40,279 bases of DNA from Chitinophagaceae bacterium. Its GTDB lineage: Bacteria; Bacteroidota; Bacteroidia; Chitinophagales; Chitinophagaceae. Each line of letters starts with the position of its first letter. The first letter of the stretch is position 1. The stretch spans positions 1 through 40,279 of the forward strand of contig CANJQU010000031.1 in NCBI GenBank assembly GCA_947476485.1, read 5' to 3'. The notes under the pieces are model-generated. The model worked only from the letters and a program-made list of their open reading frames with translations, was not told the origin of the DNA and did no database searches. This document shows, piece by piece, positions 16,178 through 25,117 of this stretch. The position numbers were made by a program, and so were the translations under genes.

Positions 16178-18211
16178 ATGAATTTAAAACATGCAATAGT
16201 TGCCGGTTTGGGGGCTTTAGCTCTTATTGCCGGAGAAAATGTGAGCGCGCAGGAGCGAAAACTGCTGGATCCGGCCAATATGGATATGAGTGTGAAGCCG
16301 GGGGATAACTTTTTTATGTATGCCAATGGCACCTGGCTTGCAAAGAACCCGATCCCGGCAAGTGAAACACGCTGGGGTAGCTTCAACGAGCTGCTGGAGA
16401 ACAATTATAAAGCATTGCATACGCTGCTGGACGAAGCCGCAAACGCTAAAACTGCGCCGGCGGGCAGTAAGCAACAAAAAGTTGGTTACTTCTATCGCAC
16501 CGGGATGGACAGTGTTGCCATTGAAAAGCTTGGCCTCACTCCGTTAAAGGGTGTGTTGAACAGGATAAAGAATATCAAAGATACCAAGGGCCTCCTCGCT
16601 GAAATTACATTGGAGCATACCCAGGGAATCGGCACGTTGTTCAATTTCGGGATATCTCCCGATGATAAGAACGTATCCAAAGAGATATGCCAGTTCGGAC
16701 AAGGCGGACTTGGTATGCCAGACAGGGATTATTATTTTGATAAGGATGCAAGGACCACCAAGGTGCGGGATGCATACCAGCAATACGTTCCCCAGATGCT
16801 GATGTTGATGGGTGAGGACGAAGCTACTGCAAAAGCGGATGCGCAGAACATCTTCAACCTGGAGCGCGCATTGGCCGAAGCTTCTTTAACACGTACCGAG
16901 AGCCGCGACCCATACAAGCTTTATAACAAGTTCAACATTGCTTCGATCAACAAAGCAACACCGGGGCTGGACTGGAATGTGATGCTGGCCGGCCTGAAAA
17001 TAAAAGGACAGGATACGGTAATTGTTGGTATGCCAAAATTCTTTGAAGCAGTGGGTCATGAACTTAGCGCTACTTCTCTGGAAACATGGAAGAAATATCT
17101 TGCATTCCACCTAGTAAACAGCATGTCTCCGTTCCTGAGCAGCAATTTCGACCAGGCGCATTTCGGATTTTACGGGACTACAATTCGTGGCCAGCAGGCT
17201 CAGCGCCCACGCTGGAAGCGCGTATTGCAGGTGGTTGATGGTAACATTGGTGAATTGCTTGGCCAGTTGTATGTAGAAAAGTACTTCAGACCAGAAGCAA
17301 AGAAACGCATGCAGGAACTGGTAAGCAACCTTCAGACCACATACTCAGACCGTATCGATCACCTCGATTGGATGACTGCTGCAACAAAAACAAAGGCAAA
17401 AGCCAAGCTGAATTCCTTTATGAAGAAGATCGGCTATACCGACAAATGGAAAGATTACAGTGCGCTTACCGTTGTAAATAACGACTACGTAAGGAACATT
17501 TTATCGGCCAGCGCATGGGAGTATAACTACATGCTGAAGAAACTAGGCAAACCAGTTGACCGTAAAGAATGGGGCATGACGCCACCCACGGTGAATGCAT
17601 ATTATAATCCTGCTTTTAATGAGATCGTATTCCCTGCGGGGATCCTCCAGTATCCTTTCTTTGATGAGAAGGCAGATGACGCCGTGAATTACGGTGGTAT
17701 CGGTGGTGTGATAGGCCATGAAATGACCCATGGCTTTGATGACCAGGGCCGCCTTTACAATGCAGAAGGAAACCTGAGCAACTGGTGGAGCGCAGAAGAT
17801 TCGGCGAACTTCACGGTAAAAGCAAATATGATCGTAGACCAGTTCAACAAGATTGTTGTAATAGATACAAACCATGCAAATGGCAGCCTTACAGAAGGTG
17901 AGAATCTTGCTGACCTCGGCGGCATCAACATATCTTACGAGGCGTTCAAGAAAACAAAACAGGGCAAGAGCAACGAGAAGATCGATGGCTTTACGCCTGA
18001 TCAGCGTTTCTTCCTGAGCTGGGCACAGGTATGGCGTGCAAACACCCGTCCTGAAGAGATCGCTTCGCGTCTGAAGACAGATCCACACTCGCCAAGCCAG
18101 CTCAGGTGCAATGTGCCCGTGAGCAATGTTGAAGCATGGTATAAAGCTTTCGATGTAAAACCCGGTGACAAAATGTACCGTGCAGAAAATGAGCGTGCAA
18201 GGGTTTGGTAG
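16178..18211 (+). CDS. M13 family (neprilysin/PepO-like) zinc metallopeptidase, periplasmic copy
   Basis: A 677-residue exported peptidase. The signal peptide is residues 1-24, cut at VSA|QERK. The peptidase M13 N-terminal domain opens with DMSVKPGDNFFMYANGTW. The catalytic domain has NAYYNPAFNEIVFPAGILQ, the zinc site HEMTH (His514, Glu515, His518), the third ligand Glu575 in ENLADLGG, and the C-terminal Trp typical of the family (NERARVW). It should cleave short peptides in the periplasm. Length is normal. A degenerate -7 box (TACTTTCG at 16145-16152) lies upstream. The next gene is a close paralogue anchored as a lipoprotein; a strong terminator separates them. Confidence 0.95.
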   Translation: MNLKHAIVAGLGALALIAGENVSAQERKLLDPANMDMSVKPGDNFFMYANGTWLAKNPIPASETRWGSFNELLENNYKALHTLLDEAANAKTAPAGSKQQKVGYFYRTGMDSVAIEKLGLTPLKGVLNRIKNIKDTKGLLAEITLEHTQGIGTLFNFGISPDDKNVSKEICQFGQGGLGMPDRDYYFDKDARTTKVRDAYQQYVPQMLMLMGEDEATAKADAQNIFNLERALAEASLTRTESRDPYKLYNKFNIASINKATPGLDWNVMLAGLKIKGQDTVIVGMPKFFEAVGHELSATSLETWKKYLAFHLVNSMSPFLSSNFDQAHFGFYGTTIRGQQAQRPRWKRVLQVVDGNIGELLGQLYVEKYFRPEAKKRMQELVSNLQTTYSDRIDHLDWMTAATKTKAKAKLNSFMKKIGYTDKWKDYSALTVVNNDYVRNILSASAWEYNYMLKKLGKPVDRKEWGMTPPTVNAYYNPAFNEIVFPAGILQYPFFDEKADDAVNYGGIGGVIGHEMTHGFDDQGRLYNAEGNLSNWWSAEDSANFTVKANMIVDQFNKIVVIDTNHANGSLTEGENLADLGGINISYEAFKKTKQGKSNEKIDGFTPDQRFFLSWAQVWRANTRPEEIASRLKTDPHSPSQLRCNVPVSNVEAWYKAFDVKPGDKMYRAENERARVW

Positions 18212-18237
18212 ATCAAATTATTATTGACATTGTATCC

Positions 18238-18272
18238 GCAGGGGCGCAAATTTTGCGCCCCTGCATTTTTTA
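18238..18272 (+). terminator. Intrinsic terminator after the first M13 gene
   Basis: GCAGGGGCGC and GCGCCCCTGC form a perfect 10-bp GC-rich stem around AAATTTT, followed by ATTTTTT. It sits 26 bp after the stop codon, so the two M13 paralogues are separate transcription units. Confidence 0.9.
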
Positions 18273-18329
18273 ATGGTGTTTCACATTTAGATACATAAAC
18301 AATAATTACCGCTTACAAGTTGTTTATTG

Positions 18330-18337
18330 TAATTTTG
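18330..18337 (+). promoter_or_regulatory. -7 box (TAATTTTG) for the second M13 gene
   Basis: TAATTTTG fits TAnnTTTG exactly and lies 22 bp before the ATG, just after the terminator of the previous gene. No clear TTTG is found at the -33 position. Confidence 0.45.
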
Positions 18338-18359
18338 CGCGCCAATCATTATAAATAAT

Positions 18360-20399
18360 ATGCGTTTAAAGAGAATGATTCTTCCCGTTGCCCTTATTCT
18401 GATGGCAGCCTCCTGTAAGCATACTGAACCAACCAGCGCAGTCTATAAGATGATAGACAAAGGCAACCTGGATACCTCTGTTCGTCCAGGTGATGACTTT
18501 TACCAGTTTGCAAACGGCAACTGGAGAAAGAAAAACCCGATACCGAAGTCCGAAACCGAGTGGGGGAGTTTCAGCGAAGTCCAGGAAAATACCTACAAGG
18601 CATTGCATGCCATACTCGATTCTGCTGCAGCCATTGGTAATGCCCCTAAAGGGAGCATAATTCAAAAGGTTGGTGATTTTTACCGCAGCGGTATGGATAG
18701 CATCACCATCAACAAGGTGGGAATGTCACCTGTGAGCGATATTATGGCCCACATCAATAATATTGGCGATGTAAATGGTCTTCTTGCCGAGATAGCTAAC
18801 GAGCATATGCTGGGCCTGGACCCGGTATTTAGTTTTGGTATTGGTCCGGACGATAAAAATGTTTCAAAAATAATATGCCAGTTCGGCCAGGGCGGTCTTG
18901 GGCTACCCGGCAGGGAATATTACTTTGATAAGGATGCCCGGACCGTGAAAATAAGGGAGGCATACAGGAAATATATTCCTGCTATATTGATGATGATCGG
19001 CGAGGATATGGTTACTGCCAACCAGGACGCTGAAGATATTTACAAACTGGAGCTTTCGCTGGCTTCAGTATCGCTGTCATCGGCCGAGATGCGTGATCCG
19101 TATAAGTTGTACAATAAATTCCATCTCGATGCCCTGGACAAACATACCCCGGGACTTGAATGGAAAAAGCTCATGGCGCATTTGAAAGTAACAGGCCAGG
19201 ATACGGTACTCGTTGCAGAGCCGGCTTTTTTTGCTGGGGTTGCCCGGGACCTCAAAATGTTCCCGATCGATGTTTGGAAGAAATACATGAAATTTCACCT
19301 GGTAAATAACATGGCGGAGCATTTAAGCTCAGATTTCGACTCAGCCTATTTTAATTTTTATGGCAAGACCGTTTATGGACTAGAAGCGCAAAGACCTCGC
19401 TGGAAAAGAGTGCTGAATATGGTGGATCAGTCTGAGGGTGAAATGCTCGGGCAATTGTACGTGGACCGGAAATTTAAGCCTGCGGCCAAAAAGAGAATGC
19501 TGGACCTGGTAGACAACCTGCAGAAAGCGTATGCAGAAAGGATACAAAAACTGGACTGGATGACCGACAGTACTAAGAAAAAAGCGTTGGTAAAGCTCAA
19601 TGCCTTTGTTAAGAAAATAGGCTATCCCGACAGGTGGAAAAATTACGCAGACCTTGAAATAGTAGGCCACGATTATGTAAAGAACATTTTCGCAGCAGCG
19701 CTCTGGAATTATAATTATGCTCTGAACAAGCTAGGTAAGCCCGTAAACAAGAACGAATGGCAAATGACCCCGCCAACCGTTAATGCCTATTATAATGCGT
19801 CGTTCAATGAGATCGTTTTCCCGGCTGGTATCCTCCAATATCCCTTCTTTGACGAGAATGCCGATGATGCAGTGAACTATGGCGGAATAGGCGCAGTGAT
19901 CGGTCATGAAATGACGCATGGTTTTGATGACCAGGGACGACTGTACAATGCCGACGGCAACCTCGCTAATTGGTGGGTGCCTGCAGATTCAGCTAACTTT
20001 GTTACTAAGGCGAATATTATGGTAGGACAGTTCAGCAAGATCGTGGTGATAGATACCATTCACGCCAACGGCCACCTTACTGAAGGAGAGAACCTTGCAG
20101 ATCTCGGAGGATTGAATATTGCATATGAAGCCTTCAAGAAAACAAAGCAAGGGCAGAGTAATGACCTGAAAGACGGTTTTACGCCTGATCAGCGGTTTTT
20201 CCTGAGTTGGGCCCAGGTGTGGCGTATGAACCAGCGGCCGGAAGCACTTGCCGCCCAGGTGAAAACCGACGGACATTCACCAACATCCCTGCGGGTAAAC
20301 GTCCCGGTAAGCAATATGGCCGCCTGGTACAAGGCTTTTAATATTAAACCCACCGATAAACTGTTCCGGCCCGAAAATGAAAGGGCTCGGATATGGTAG
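18360..20399 (+). CDS. M13 family zinc metallopeptidase, lipoprotein paralogue
   Basis: A 679-residue paralogue of the preceding gene, with long near-identical blocks (for example around the zinc site, YYFDKDAR and DGFTPDQRFFLSWAQVWR). It differs at the N-terminus, where a lipobox MAASC gives a lipidated Cys19, so this copy is membrane-anchored rather than soluble. The zinc site is HEMTH (His516, Glu517, His520), with Glu577 in ENLADLGG. The C-terminus is NERARIW. The residue after Cys is Lys. It should degrade oligopeptides at the periplasmic face or the cell surface. It has its own -7 box, so it can be regulated separately from the soluble copy. A tandem duplication followed by a change of signal peptide is the simplest history. 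Confidence 0.95.
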   Translation: MRLKRMILPVALILMAASCKHTEPTSAVYKMIDKGNLDTSVRPGDDFYQFANGNWRKKNPIPKSETEWGSFSEVQENTYKALHAILDSAAAIGNAPKGSIIQKVGDFYRSGMDSITINKVGMSPVSDIMAHINNIGDVNGLLAEIANEHMLGLDPVFSFGIGPDDKNVSKIICQFGQGGLGLPGREYYFDKDARTVKIREAYRKYIPAILMMIGEDMVTANQDAEDIYKLELSLASVSLSSAEMRDPYKLYNKFHLDALDKHTPGLEWKKLMAHLKVTGQDTVLVAEPAFFAGVARDLKMFPIDVWKKYMKFHLVNNMAEHLSSDFDSAYFNFYGKTVYGLEAQRPRWKRVLNMVDQSEGEMLGQLYVDRKFKPAAKKRMLDLVDNLQKAYAERIQKLDWMTDSTKKKALVKLNAFVKKIGYPDRWKNYADLEIVGHDYVKNIFAAALWNYNYALNKLGKPVNKNEWQMTPPTVNAYYNASFNEIVFPAGILQYPFFDENADDAVNYGGIGAVIGHEMTHGFDDQGRLYNADGNLANWWVPADSANFVTKANIMVGQFSKIVVIDTIHANGHLTEGENLADLGGLNIAYEAFKKTKQGQSNDLKDGFTPDQRFFLSWAQVWRMNQRPEALAAQVKTDGHSPTSLRVNVPVSNMAAWYKAFNIKPTDKLFRPENERARIW

Positions 20400-20598
20400 A
20401 GATATTATTTTTTAATCAAAATGAAGCATAAAAGAGGGTTTATATTAGCTAAAAATTGATAATTGTCTGGGTGTTCCATGAAAATAAAAAAAATCTTTTA
20501 AAATAAACCAACCTTTAACAATAATCTAATGTCTCTCTTAGTGAGAACTATTTTTATGGGGTAGTTTTTTAAAAAAAGAACATGTTTATAAATAGTTC

Positions 20599-20629
20599 TT
20601 TGCTGTTTTAAAAGTTATACTTATATTTA
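20599..20629 (+). promoter_or_regulatory. Promoter of the 1100-residue T9SS type B protein gene
   Basis: TTTG (20599-20602), a 19-nt spacer and TATATTTA (20622-20629) match Bacteroidota -33/-7 spacing. The ATG follows at 20658. The remaining 20400-20598 is very AT-rich, with a short hairpin TCTC-TTAGT-GAGA near 20533-20545 and no ORF. Confidence 0.6.
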
Positions 20630-20657
20630 ACACAAATTAAAATAAACAATCTAACCT

Positions 20658-23600
20658 ATGCGTCGCTTACAGCTACTTTTAGTTTTGTTCGTACTGTTTC
20701 TAAGTAATCATTCTTCAGGCCAATTAGTTGGCGGACGGGTGTACTTACCGGGTCACTGGCTGGAGATCGGCCAGACTGCTTATGGTGCTTTTGGCGCCAG
20801 TACTCCGCCTGCGGGGTATCATCCGTATCCGGCGGGCTCAAACCTGGCCGAGATATACGATTACGGTCATGACGGCTGGACAACAGGCGCTCCTCCTACA
20901 ATGGGTGACTATACGTATCCCGGTAGCCCTTATGAAGGGTGGGGTATACAGGTTGGCTCCCCAGCCGGACTGAACTGGGCGTTCGTATCGAACGGCTCGA
21001 TCACTGGTCCGGGATCACTGACAGGTAGCAATACCGGCTATTCAAATACCGGTGGTAAACTCACCGGCAGGTGGCAGGGAACTACGGCAGCCGGCGCTCT
21101 CCGGATAGATATGGAAACACGCGTTGATACAAATGCTTCCTGGGTGGTTGTTACAGCTAAGTTGTACAATACGACTGCAAGTACACTAAACAATATTTAC
21201 TATTTCAGGGGCTGTGATCCGGATAATGACCAGGCGCATGGCGGGTCGTTCACTACTGATAACTTCGTTAATTACCAGAATGATGCCGACCATAGGGTAG
21301 GTGTTGCTGGTATTGGACAGGTTTATACATATGCTTACCTTCAAGTGTGTACAAAAGATTGTCGCGCTAAAGCGCTTGTGCATGACTACTGGCCTATAGA
21401 TTTTTATGTAACCGACCTCGCAACTGTACATAGCGGCACTGCGGCTATCGTTCCTTTTTATACAGTTGGTGTTAATGATCCGGGTGATATCGGCATCGCA
21501 ATTGTTTATAACCTTGGTAATCTTTGCCCGAACGATAGTACATTTGTTTCTTATGCATATACATTCCCGAATACTGCAGTAGCTATCGACAGCGCTTTCC
21601 CTGAACCTACACTTGTAGTTAACGGAGTTCCTGTACCACCAGCAGCAGCACCAGCAGCTACTTACGATACGTTCAACGTTTGCCTGTATCCAGGTATGAC
21701 AGTTTTGCCAGTTGACCTTTCTTTTGCAAATACTGGCGCATGGACATGGAGCAAATGGACATGGTCGCCCGGTACTGGTCTCGCCACTACTTCAGGTGTT
21801 ACAAATACCATTAATACTACAGTTCTTCCCTCTATTATCACATATACGATCACCGGCAGCGCTTACGTTAACTGCGGCGGTACTGGTACAGGTGATTGCG
21901 CGGCACGTGTAATTTATCTCACCATACTTACCTGCAATGGTGCAGTGAGCAACAATCCATGTGAAGGTGATACTATCAAACTGAATGCTCCTGGTGACTC
22001 TACCGGTGCAACCTATGTTTGGACAGGCCCACCAACCGGCGGCGTTGTAGGAACAACTCAATCAGTGAATATTACTCCTGCGCGTTTGATCGACTCAGGT
22101 ATGTATTATGTTACAAAAACTGTTGGTGGTGTAAGCGAACTTGACAGTACTTATGTACATGTACGTCCGAAACCAATACTTAACCTGAGCACCAATGCTC
22201 CGTTGTGTATCGGTATGGCTGCTACGCTCACATTATCTGTTACACCGGTTAGCACAGGGGAAATATTTAGCTGGAGTGGTCCTTCCGGTTTCTCTTCCAC
22301 ACTTGCAAACCCTACAAGACCTGGTTACAGTGCCGCAGATACCGGACTATATACGCTGATAGCCACCACCATTTATGGTTGTAAAGACACTGCATCTATA
22401 AATGCAGGTATTGTAAATCCTCCGGCAGCACCGGTGATCACAGGAATAACCCAGTATTGTTTCGGAGCGATATTTGTACCATTTACAGTAGCAGGTTCAA
22501 ATATCAAGTGGTATCCTACAGATACAAGCACCGTGGGCTGGACAACTGTGCCTCCTGTTGTGAATACATCGCTCCCGGGAACTTATACTTATTATGCAAC
22601 CCAGACTACAGGATGCGAAAGCCCGATGGCTTCAATAACCGTAATTGTGTTTCCTCCGATCAGTCCTAACTTTACTTATACGATACGTCCGGGATGTCTC
22701 CAGGATACAGTAGATTTTGTAAATACTTCTGTAGGTGCAACTTCTTACTCTTGGAATTTTGGAGATGGTACTCCGGCTGTGACTTCTACAGACGCAACAC
22801 ACATCTTCACAGCACATGCGATCCAGAACGTTACGCTGACTGCTTACTTTGCGATCTGCTCGAACAGCATCACACAGCATCCGGATACGCGCCACACAAT
22901 ACAGGCTGCATTTACTCCGGTTGCCGATACTCTTTGCGCAGGCCAGACCAGTACAATGGTTGATGGTTCGGTTGCTACCTTCCAGGGTCTCCCTGCTCCG
23001 GTAGTAAGCTATCTCTGGAACTTCAATGACGGCAGCACAAGCACTAACTATGGTAATACGCCGCATCTCTATCCGGAAGCATCGATATACGATGTGTCAT
23101 TGACTGTAACTGACCATTTCGGCTGTACCAGCACTGTTCACAATAATGTTTATGTCCTGCTGCTTAACATCCATTCATGGATAGACACTACGCTTTGCCT
23201 CAAGCAGCCATTACCACTGAATAACTATGTAACCATGTATCCTGATCTGTCGAATTTACATGACTACGTTTATCAATGGACACCGGCTGCCAACTTAAGC
23301 AGTGATACCGCTCATATTCCTTATTTCACTGGTTATGGCACCTATTCTTTCACGCTGACCGTTAAGATCGATGATATACTTCACCCTGGTATACTCTCCG
23401 GTTGTCCGCAATCGCAGGTAATGGTGGTACATTCGGTTCTGGGTAAACCTTTGGCGAACGTAACAGCAAATACTACTATACTCTACGGAAGCAGTGTTCA
23501 ACTGAACGCAGATAGCGAAGTATACTACTGGTGGAAACCAAATGATGGTAGCCTGAACAATCCGAATATCAGTGATCCTATCGCAACGCCGGGTGTAACT

Positions 23601-23960
23601 ACAATATACACGGTTTACGGTATGGACCAGTACGGATGTGTTGACTCACAGCAGGTGATCATCAGGGTAGACAGTAATATGCACGAGTGCATACCTACCG
23701 GCTTCACGCCGAACGGAGATGGGCTTAACGATATCTTCCGCCCGGTTGGCATCAGGTTCCAGAACCTTGTTGACTTCCGTATATACAACAGGTGGGGACA
23801 ACAGATATTCTACACCACCAGCCCTGAAAAAGGATGGGATGGTACGTTCAATGGTGTTGTTCAGGATCTTGGTACTTACTTCTACACCATCATCGTGGCA
23901 CGGCCCGGCGGAGATGGAGAGAACATAGTCTATAAGGGAGATGTGACGCTGATAAAGTAG
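20658..23960 (+). CDS. Secreted PKD/Ig-like protein with T9SS type B (gliding-motility-associated) C-terminal domain
   Basis: An 1100-residue cell-surface or secreted protein. The signal peptide (1-21) is cut at SSG|QLVGG. The first ~300 residues form a region I do not recognise, with the look of a beta-sandwich. Ig-like modules follow around 430-600 (TYVWTGPP..., FSWSGPSGF...), and then two PKD-like modules, YSWNFGDGTP (~695) and YLWNFNDGST (~785). From about 1010 to the end is the type B sorting domain (CIPTGFTPNGDGLNDIF, YNRWGQQIF, GWDGTFNG, GTYFYTIIV). Type IX secretion carries such proteins over the outer membrane. Its role may be adhesive, as for similar PKD proteins (inference). Own promoter and strong terminator make it a single-gene unit. 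Confidence 0.9.
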   Translation: MRRLQLLLVLFVLFLSNHSSGQLVGGRVYLPGHWLEIGQTAYGAFGASTPPAGYHPYPAGSNLAEIYDYGHDGWTTGAPPTMGDYTYPGSPYEGWGIQVGSPAGLNWAFVSNGSITGPGSLTGSNTGYSNTGGKLTGRWQGTTAAGALRIDMETRVDTNASWVVVTAKLYNTTASTLNNIYYFRGCDPDNDQAHGGSFTTDNFVNYQNDADHRVGVAGIGQVYTYAYLQVCTKDCRAKALVHDYWPIDFYVTDLATVHSGTAAIVPFYTVGVNDPGDIGIAIVYNLGNLCPNDSTFVSYAYTFPNTAVAIDSAFPEPTLVVNGVPVPPAAAPAATYDTFNVCLYPGMTVLPVDLSFANTGAWTWSKWTWSPGTGLATTSGVTNTINTTVLPSIITYTITGSAYVNCGGTGTGDCAARVIYLTILTCNGAVSNNPCEGDTIKLNAPGDSTGATYVWTGPPTGGVVGTTQSVNITPARLIDSGMYYVTKTVGGVSELDSTYVHVRPKPILNLSTNAPLCIGMAATLTLSVTPVSTGEIFSWSGPSGFSSTLANPTRPGYSAADTGLYTLIATTIYGCKDTASINAGIVNPPAAPVITGITQYCFGAIFVPFTVAGSNIKWYPTDTSTVGWTTVPPVVNTSLPGTYTYYATQTTGCESPMASITVIVFPPISPNFTYTIRPGCLQDTVDFVNTSVGATSYSWNFGDGTPAVTSTDATHIFTAHAIQNVTLTAYFAICSNSITQHPDTRHTIQAAFTPVADTLCAGQTSTMVDGSVATFQGLPAPVVSYLWNFNDGSTSTNYGNTPHLYPEASIYDVSLTVTDHFGCTSTVHNNVYVLLLNIHSWIDTTLCLKQPLPLNNYVTMYPDLSNLHDYVYQWTPAANLSSDTAHIPYFTGYGTYSFTLTVKIDDILHPGILSGCPQSQVMVVHSVLGKPLANVTANTTILYGSSVQLNADSEVYYWWKPNDGSLNNPNISDPIATPGVTTIYTVYGMDQYGCVDSQQVIIRVDSNMHECIPTGFTPNGDGLNDIFRPVGIRFQNLVDFRIYNRWGQQIFYTTSPEKGWDGTFNGVVQDLGTYFYTIIVARPGGDGENIVYKGDVTLIK

Positions 23961-23982
23961 CGCCCCATCGATAAGAAATAGA

Positions 23983-24021
23983 AGATGCCTTGCAGAAACC
24001 CTGCAAGGCATCTTTCTTTTT
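23983..24021 (+). terminator. Strong intrinsic terminator after the T9SS type B protein gene
   Basis: AGATGCCTTGCAG (23983-23995) and CTGCAAGGCATCT (24001-24013) form a perfect 13-bp stem with loop AAACC, followed by TTCTTTTT. It may also act on the opposing strand, although the upstream A-run needed for that is weak. Confidence 0.92.
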
Positions 24022-24175
24022 GCACGGTCGTAAGGTCTACTTCGAGGCAAAACAATTTCATGAGCAGATCCTGCTTTTGCGAAGGGGCAACAAACAATTC
24101 GCGTTAGCCAAAAATATCCCCTGCATACTTTAGAGTCTGTTGGAGTGTTTTGGGAGTTCTGTCAACACTGGGCTC

Positions 24176-24240
24176 AAGGCATACAGTTGTTAGCTAAGAG
24201 CATTCGTTAGCGTTGTCTCACCATAACGAAGAGATGCCTT
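24176..24240. repeat. Nested inverted repeats in the 317-bp intergenic region
   Basis: The outer arms AAGGCAT (24176-24182) and ATGCCTT (24234-24240) enclose TTCGTTA (24203-24209) and TAACGAA (24224-24230), plus the palindrome TTAGCTAA (24190-24197). The outer arm repeats the core of the terminator at 23983. The rest of 24022-24277 shows no ORF, tRNA or other element. It could be the 3' end of the minus-strand glutaminyl cyclase mRNA, a small RNA or a relic of a duplicated terminator. Confidence 0.45.
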
Positions 24241-24277
24241 AGCGCCCTGGCAGTAAAACGAACGTAAAAAATGAAGC

Positions 24278-25117
24278 TCAGTTATCCAGCTTTATTTCAA
24301 ATAGTTTAGACCAGTTCTTGCCGGTAACGAAGATGCGGTTGGTTGTGGCATCGTAGGCAATACCATTGAGCACATCGGGAGCGTTTCTGCTGCCTGAGGG
24401 TGGTGGAATGCCAGCCCGCTGGCGCAACGTGCCCAGGTCGGCGCGGCCCACCACATGCCCGGTGGCGGTATCTATTTTCAGGATGTAGTCAGTCTGCCAT
24501 TGGTTGGCATAGATAAAGCCCTTGATCATCTCCGGCTCGTTGATCTCATTTACCGGCCCATGCTCATCGGTCACAGCAAGCTGCTTTACTTCTTTGAAGG
24601 TATTGGGGTCCAGGTAGTGCAGCACATTGGTGCCATCATCAAATATCAGCAAGGCGCCGTTATTGGTCATGCCCCAGCCTTCGGGGGCAGAGAATGTAAA
24701 TGTGTTCAGCAGCTTAAGCGTTGCCAGGTCGTATACAAATCCCTTTCCCTCGCGATAGGTGAGCTGGTATATTTTACCATTAAGTATGGTGAGACCTTCC
24801 CCAAAATACTGGTCCTCCATTTTTTTTGATAAAAGCACCTTTCCGGTTTTCAGGTCTGTTTTCCTTACGTCAGAAGACCGGTACTGCCCGGTGCTCTCAA
24901 ACAGGAAGCCCTCAATGTATTCAAGACCTTCTGTGAATGCAGCAGGGTCGTGCGGGTACTCATTTACAATATCATACGATATTACAGCAGGTACAATGAC
25001 ACTGTTTGCCGTACCGCCCTCGGAGACTGGCGCGGGTTTGTTTTCGTTGTTACAGGCTGCAGCCAGCATTGCGCTCAGCAGCACACCGTACTTATTTAAC
25101 CGTTTCTGTTGTCTCAT
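24278..25117 (-). CDS. Glutaminyl-peptide cyclotransferase (plant/bacterial type), lipoprotein
   Basis: A 279-residue protein of the five-bladed beta-propeller glutaminyl cyclase family (Glu_cyclase_2). Family landmarks are HDPAAFTEGLEYIEGFLFESTGQY, QYFGEGLTILNGKIYQLTY, GWGMTNNGALLIFDDGT, INEPEMIKGFIYANQWQTDYI and DVLNGIAYD...FVTGKNW. It converts N-terminal Gln to pyroglutamate with loss of ammonia. The signal peptide ends in a lipobox (LAAAC, Cys22), so it is anchored in the periplasm or outer membrane. Its substrates are likely exported proteins whose signal peptide is cut before Gln, of which this window holds several. Its start overlaps the preceding minus-strand gene by 26 bp, implying cotranscription and probably coupled translation. 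Confidence 0.9.
   Translation of the reverse strand: MRQQKRLNKYGVLLSAMLAAACNNENKPAPVSEGGTANSVIVPAVISYDIVNEYPHDPAAFTEGLEYIEGFLFESTGQYRSSDVRKTDLKTGKVLLSKKMEDQYFGEGLTILNGKIYQLTYREGKGFVYDLATLKLLNTFTFSAPEGWGMTNNGALLIFDDGTNVLHYLDPNTFKEVKQLAVTDEHGPVNEINEPEMIKGFIYANQWQTDYILKIDTATGHVVGRADLGTLRQRAGIPPPSGSRNAPDVLNGIAYDATTNRIFVTGKNWSKLFEIKLDN

Noticed and set aside
17543-18088. 181-residue minus-strand frame in the first M13 gene
   Set aside because: Antisense to the conserved zinc-site region; a parallel shadow occurs in the paralogue because the DNA is similar.
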